Source of the DNA: DATATB01 sp036268995
Lineage (GTDB): Bacteria > Planctomycetota > Planctomycetia > Pirellulales > PNKZ01
NCBI GenBank assembly: GCA_036268995.1
Contig: DATATB010000179.1
Location: 1 to 55,698, forward strand
Reading direction: 5' to 3'
DNA: 55,698 nt
Positions 52,298 to 55,698 of the stretch are shown here, in pieces. Position numbers and translations under genes: made by a program. Positions within the stretch are counted from its first letter, which is position 1; the number at the start of each line of letters is the position of its first letter. The notes under the pieces are model-generated. The model was not told the origin of the DNA, did no database searches, and saw nothing but the letters and a program-made list of their open reading frames with translations.

Positions 52298-53050
52298 CTA
52301 CTGGTTTCGCTCGCCGTTTGCACCAAAGAAGCCCACGCGGATCCCGTTACGCTCAAGCATTCGAATTGCTCGGCCGTTGACGATCAAGAGCACAATCAAC
52401 CCGATAAAGGGCAGGATCGTCAGGAGCCCCAGGCCGATTCCCACGACCTTGCCATATAACTGCGTGGCCAATTGAAAGACGAACACGGCAGTCACGAAGC
52501 CGACGACATAGATGCCGATATTGAGCGGCGTCTTAAACTGCGGTACTACCAGCATCGCGATAATGACGACGACGTTGGCCAGAATGCCCAGCAGGATCCG
52601 TTTTTGAGCTCGAGCCACGCAGCGCAACTGGGCTTGTTCAATGCTCGGCGACTCGACCGCTGCGAACTGAGGGGACTGGTACGGATTGTCGCCGGTTTCA
52701 CGCTGCTCGATGGTCAAAGTCATCAAGTTGCCGCTTGCCGGCAGTCGCCTCGCGAGCATGGCGCTTTGGCCTTCCCGGTAGCCCATGTCTGCCGCGATAA
52801 GGATCGGAAAATACATGACGATCGCGTTGATAAACCCGCTGAATTCTCCACCTTGGAAGTCCATGAAGCGCGGGCCGTGTGTGATGATTCGCGTCACGAC
52901 CTGAATGACCAGGCCCACAAAAAAAGCGCGCAACCAAAGGCCGCCCGGCGTTCGCCGAAGAGCGAGCGCCGCGGGCGATGTCGGCTGGCTGCTCGTGATG
53001 CCAGCCTGTGCTTCTTCTGCGCCACTGGGCGCCATTGGTGAACTATCCAT
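52298..53050 (-). CDS. Membrane protein of unknown function
   Basis: A 250-residue protein. A Ser/Pro/Ala-rich N-terminus (about 1-35) precedes two hydrophobic helices (about 37-60 and 73-88). A soluble middle includes NPYQSPQF, a motif common in small planctomycete membrane proteins. Three C-terminal helices follow (ILANVVVIIAMLV, IGIYVVGFVTAVFVFQLA, IGLGLLTILPFIGLIVLLIV) and the tail NGRAIRMLERNGIRVGFFG. The tail is one I associate with a frequently recurring planctomycete family without assigned function. Confidence 0.75.
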   Translation of the reverse strand: MDSSPMAPSGAEEAQAGITSSQPTSPAALALRRTPGGLWLRAFFVGLVIQVVTRIITHGPRFMDFQGGEFSGFINAIVMYFPILIAADMGYREGQSAMLARRLPASGNLMTLTIEQRETGDNPYQSPQFAAVESPSIEQAQLRCVARAQKRILLGILANVVVIIAMLVVPQFKTPLNIGIYVVGFVTAVFVFQLATQLYGKVVGIGLGLLTILPFIGLIVLLIVNGRAIRMLERNGIRVGFFGANGERNQ

Positions 53051-53243
53051 CGCGGTAATGCCTTCAACTGAGATCGCTCATTGCACCCAGCGTGGCCCAG
53101 GCAGAGGCCAAAACCAATGATATCGAATATCGTCCGAGATCGCACACGCTTAGGAGGACATGCGCCCGGTGCGCCATTTTGTAGATCTTGGCTTCTGCGT
53201 AAAGAGCGTGATGCGCTCGACGATTTCGGCCGTAGCCGATCGA

Positions 53244-53546
53244 TCAGTGCCGCGCTTGCCGTTCCACGATATGCAGCAGCCACGGCGCGAACGCAGTGAA
53301 GGCCAGTTCATGACCGAGCCAGATGCCAAAGATCGCAGCGGCCAATGCCAGGATTGTGCCGCGTGCTGAGTGGCCAATTCGATAGCCGGCTAGCGTGCCC
53401 AGCGCCATTGCAAATAGCACAAGATTCACTGGGATGAAGGCATTGTATCTAACGGCCGTTGTGACCAGGCAAAAGAACAATCCAGCCGCGTAGATCACGA
53501 GCAGGCAGCAGGCAGTAGTCCATCGATGCGCGCTGGGGCCTTCCAT
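53244..53546 (-). CDS. Small four-helix membrane protein
   Basis: A 100-residue protein with four short hydrophobic helices (around CCLLVIYAAGLFFCLV, FIPVNLVLFAMALGTLAGY, GTILALAAAIFGIWLG and FTAFAPWLLHIV). ATG at 53546 with agga eight bases upstream is preferred over GTG at 53552. I do not recognise a family. Codon use and the absence of charged residues in the helices favour a real gene. Confidence 0.55.
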   Translation of the reverse strand: MEGPSAHRWTTACCLLVIYAAGLFFCLVTTAVRYNAFIPVNLVLFAMALGTLAGYRIGHSARGTILALAAAIFGIWLGHELAFTAFAPWLLHIVERQARH

Positions 53547-53772
53547 GCCCACGATCCTACCCGCCGGCGCAGCCGTGCCCCTTGGTCAGCCTAAAGCCGC
53601 ATCCGACGAGTGCGAACCAGAGTGGGAGCGCAAGAACGGCTGTAGCGCCTGCGGCAGGTGTTGGCTCTTACCGTCGCTGGTGATCACCGCGCAGTTTCGG
53701 ACCTTGTGGCGGCCGCACGAGAGTTGACCGCGGGGCGAGAAAAGGCATAGCCCAGGTCCTGAGGCTCGCCAA

Positions 53773-53799
53773 AACGGTACATGTAGTACATGTACCGTT
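53773..53799. promoter_or_regulatory. Perfect 27-bp palindrome
   Basis: Arms aacggtacatgta (53773-53785) and tacatgtaccgtt (53787-53799) are exact reverse complements around a single G. It is followed by cttt rather than a long T run. It could be an operator or a short hairpin terminator; no gene is directly next to it. Confidence 0.55.
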
Positions 53800-53877
53800 C
53801 TTTCAGAGCCTCTTTGCCGCGCTGCCGCGCCGCTGGCAGATACGCTAAATCAAGCGTCCAGCAGAAGTTAAGGAAAA

Positions 53878-53921
53878 TACACCCGACTGGGCTCGAACCA
53901 GTAACCTTCGGTTCCGTAGTC
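53878..53921 (-). pseudogene. 3' half of tRNA-Arg(ACG)
   Basis: Read on the minus strand, the segment has the 3' part of an anticodon arm (CTACGGAACCG, loop CUACGGA containing anticodon ACG), the variable region AAGG-T, a perfect T arm ACTGG-TTCGAGC-CCAGT (53902-53886) and the 3' acceptor strand CGGGTGT plus A (53885-53878). The D arm and 5' acceptor strand, which would start like ACACCCG, are absent: upstream of the anticodon the sequence changes to unrelated DNA. The plus-strand translation gives THPTGLEPVTFGS-like text, a well-known artefact of this tRNA. Similarity breaking at the anticodon loop is typical of a tRNA site used by an integrase. Confidence 0.8.
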
Positions 53922-54653
53922 GCTCCAGACCGGCCGCTGAAAAGCTCGAAAGCCGTTTGTGCTCAAGCAGTTTATGCGATAGCGCGTGGTTTGCAAACTA
54001 TTTCACGCGATTGCAAAAAACTGCGAGGAAACGCGGTAATTTCGAGCGAGCGCCGGTATTTACCGGCTGGCCACCAATAGTTTCAACGGACGCCGTTTTT
54101 TCGCCGCACCAAGCCTGCGGAATCCACCGACAGGATTCAGGATTACCACGCCATAGTTGTCGGCAAGCCTCGGACCGCTGAACAGGCCGGTGCGCGTCGA
54201 CTGGCGAGTTGCCCGATTACATCGGTGCCCCAAATTCTCCGGCCGTGACGCCGGAGCCGTTGCACAAGGCAACGACCCCAAGCGGTAATACGCAACGCGC
54301 CGACTGATGGGGTCCGGCGTCCGGGTAAACTGCCACACCACTTACGGCCTTGGCAGATCGACACGGGGAGGCTTGTCCCAAGAGCCGGTGATAAACCGTG
54401 CGACGTTTTCCAGGCAAGCTTGGGCCATGCACCGATTGGCTTCCGCGGTGTTCGAGCCGATCCAATGTGCTGGCACTGGTGAGCAAACTGCCCGGCGAGT
54501 AGTGTTATTGCTGATGGTGCGGCAAGCAAACGCGGCGCCGGCCGACCGAGCGTTGGTGGCCTGGCTTCGCGTTGCCGACCGGGTTCTTTGGCACCGCAGG
54601 CTAGAACGATGCGGATGCCGAGACGACCACTCGCAAAGCCGGAGGGTGATGGA

Positions 54654-54988
54654 ATGAACATCGGAAGCTTGACCGCGACATCCCTATGCTGCTGAATCCT
54701 GGCCGTGATGGGAACACGCGCTGACGCCCAGTGGCAGCCGGCAGCTGGCCCCTTGGCCACTCGCTGGGCTAAAGACGTGCGTACTGACCGCGTTCATCCC
54801 GAGTACCCTCGACCCCAGATGGTGCGGAGCCAGTGGCAGAGTCTCAACGGGCTGTGGGATCTGGCACTGGTCTCCGGCGAGGGGCCCAGGCCGGCAGCCG
54901 GCGAGTTTCGCCAAAAAATTCTCGTTCGGTCCGCTCGATCAGGGGTTCTGGCTCGACCGGCGCGGCGCCCATCGCGCGCGCTGGTCCG
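54654..54988 (+). pseudogene. Glycoside hydrolase family 2 fragment, disabled
   Basis: A gene start with ggaggg (54641-54646) seven bases before ATG 54654. The signal peptide MNIGSLTATSLCC is interrupted by an in-frame TGA (54693-54695), after which ILAVMGTRADA completes it. The mature start ATRWAKDVRTDRVHPEYPRP and QMVRSQWQSLNGLWDLAL is the typical opening of GH2 beta-galactosidase-like enzymes. It reads in frame to about 54925 (FRQKILV), where it shifts frame; the next frame gives FGPLDQGFWLD, a block I recall from much further along these enzymes, so an internal deletion is likely. The remnant ends where the first CRISPR repeat begins. Confidence 0.7.
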
Positions 54989-55698
54989 GCTTCAATGTGG
55001 CCGCGGTCATTCGACCGCGGAAAGTCCTGACGCCGTAAGTCGTTGCCGTGCTATCAGTAGCTTCAATGTGGCCGCGGTCATTCGACCGCGGAAAGCTGGG
55101 CGCTGTCGCGGTGCGTCAAGTACCCGGTCCTGCTACTTCAATGTGGCCGCGGTCATTCGACCGCGGAAAGGCCTCTGTGCCTCTGTGGTGATCTTTCCCC
55201 ATGCCATACTTCAATGTGGCCGCGGTCATTCGACCGCGGAAAGTCGCGGGCGGTGGCTCTCCAGCGGCGCTGGATGCAACTTCAATGTGGCCGCGGTCAT
55301 TCGACCGCGGAAAGAAGGGATGGCCCTTCGCTTCGCCCAGCGTAATCACGACTTCAATGTGGCCGCGGTCATTCGACCGCGGAAAGTGTCACTCCACAAC
55401 CTTGGGTGTTGGCCATGAATAGACTTCAATGTGGCCGCGGTCATTCGACCGCGGAAAGGTCGACCGCGGCATCTCACTTCGCCCGCGAACAAATCAACTT
55501 CAATGTGGCCGCGGTCATTCGACCGCGGAAAGGAAGCCGTCCTGGTAGGTGTTGGCGACGGCCGTGTCACTTCAATGTGGCCGCGGTCATTCGACCGCGG
55601 AAAGTGAGTTACGCCTTTGCCATCGGTCCAGGCTTCGCGGACTTCAATGTGGCCGCGGTCATTCGACCGCGGAAAGCGCCTGCGCGTCGCGAAATCCG
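54989..55698 (-). CRISPR. CRISPR array, 10 repeats of 36 bp, open at the window end
   Basis: Repeats occupy 54989-55024, 55060-55095, 55135-55170, 55208-55243, 55279-55314, 55351-55386, 55423-55458, 55497-55532, 55569-55604 and 55641-55676. The nine complete spacers are 35, 39, 37, 35, 36, 36, 38, 36 and 36 bp; a tenth is cut by the window end. Repeats are identical except for the first base (A, but G in the first two). Each contains the stem CCGCGGTC/GACCGCGG with loop ATTC. Read on the minus strand the repeat ends ...CACATTGAAGT, like the ATTGAAA/G ends of many type I/III repeats. I therefore infer transcription from right to left, with the leader and newest spacers beyond the window and the variant repeats at the old end. 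No cas gene is present. Confidence 0.98.

Larger units (their letters stand above)
53553..54653. other. Gene-poor junction zone
   Basis: About 1.1 kb without a convincing gene. It contains the palindrome at 53773-53799 and the tRNA-Arg half at 53878-53921. Beyond them, 53922-54653 has only overlapping short ORFs on both strands and several small hairpins (for example ctccggc/gccggag near 54240). It reads like decayed DNA; I could not assign it to a transposase, integrase or other family. Confidence 0.6.

Noticed and set aside
53790..54080. A 96-codon ORF with the peptide HPTGLEPVTFGS
   Set aside because: This peptide is the translation of the tRNA-Arg fragment, not a protein gene.
53922..54653. 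Possible transposase or group II intron remnant
   Set aside because: Some hairpins and a GTGCGAC word were noticed, but no domain V, reverse transcriptase or transposase motif could be read in any frame.
55025..55418. Continuation of the GH2 frame through the CRISPR array as a 237-codon protein
   Set aside because: The repeated FNVAAVIRPRK peptide is just the translated CRISPR repeat; the true gene ends before it.

Overview
The window looks like chromosomal DNA of a G+C-rich planctomycete, probably of the Pirellulales type. The evidence is the gene content: two Tat-exported DUF1501 proteins, a DUF1549/DUF1553 protein, WD40 proteins with export signals, a formylglycine sulfatase, a giant secreted protein with the planctomycetal N-terminal signature (FQSLEQRLVLA) and a dockerin-like C-terminus, a TPR/O-GlcNAc-transferase-like protein, and several families of palindromic intergenic repeats. 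No rRNA or complete tRNA gene was seen.

Layout. 0-10 kb: an RND/MMPL exporter (-), a ribbon-helix-helix protein (+) with a strong terminator, RNase P RNA (rnpB, -), a TIGR01212 radical SAM protein (-) divergent from rsgA (+), hflX (+) and a zinc-ribbon membrane protein. 9.7-16.4 kb: a TPR lipoprotein and polysaccharide-export operon (-), a CehA/McbA-type metallohydrolase and an MBL-fold hydrolase (+), and rfbD (-). 16.4-20.2 kb: a Kai-type operon on the minus strand, kaiC, kaiB, kaiB and a PAS/histidine kinase/receiver hybrid, with no kaiA. 20.4-25.6 kb: the giant secreted protein (-) divergent from a 6-phosphofructokinase (+) that has a hairpin/T-run in its leader. 25.7-26.7 kb: a TauE/SafE permease bracketed by 19-bp repeats. 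26.7-31.4 kb: a channel-like membrane protein and sulfatase (-), a ceramidase-like secreted protein (+) and a second MBL hydrolase (-). 31.4-37.1 kb: DUF1501 (+) behind a promoter with a palindrome just after it, a 58-aa protein with a histidine at every seventh residue, YceI, a Ser-rich protein and the TPR/OGT-like protein (-). 37.2-46.7 kb: WD40 protein, then the operon WD40 - DUF1549/1553 - DUF1501 - EF-hand protein (all -). 47.2-51.7 kb: a polyamine operon (homospermidine synthase and ornithine/lysine decarboxylase) and a secreted protein. 51.7-53.5 kb: a DinB-family protein and two membrane proteins.

The right end differs from the rest. At 53.88 kb lies the 3' half of a tRNA-Arg(ACG), cut at the anticodon loop, which is a classic integration scar. 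It is followed by about 0.75 kb of DNA with no recognisable gene, then by a glycoside-hydrolase-2 pseudogene with an in-frame stop and an internal deletion. A CRISPR array follows directly (10 repeats of 36 bp, running off the window end). The orientation of the tRNA scar suggests that the CRISPR array sits inside an integrated island whose other end lies beyond the window. No cas gene is visible.

The most interesting items are the KaiA-less Kai operon with a duplicated kaiB, the tRNA scar/GH2 pseudogene/CRISPR junction, the histidine-stripe heptad microprotein, the paired GGTCGA/TCGACC palindromes between two divergent genes, and the repeat-bracketed TauE gene.
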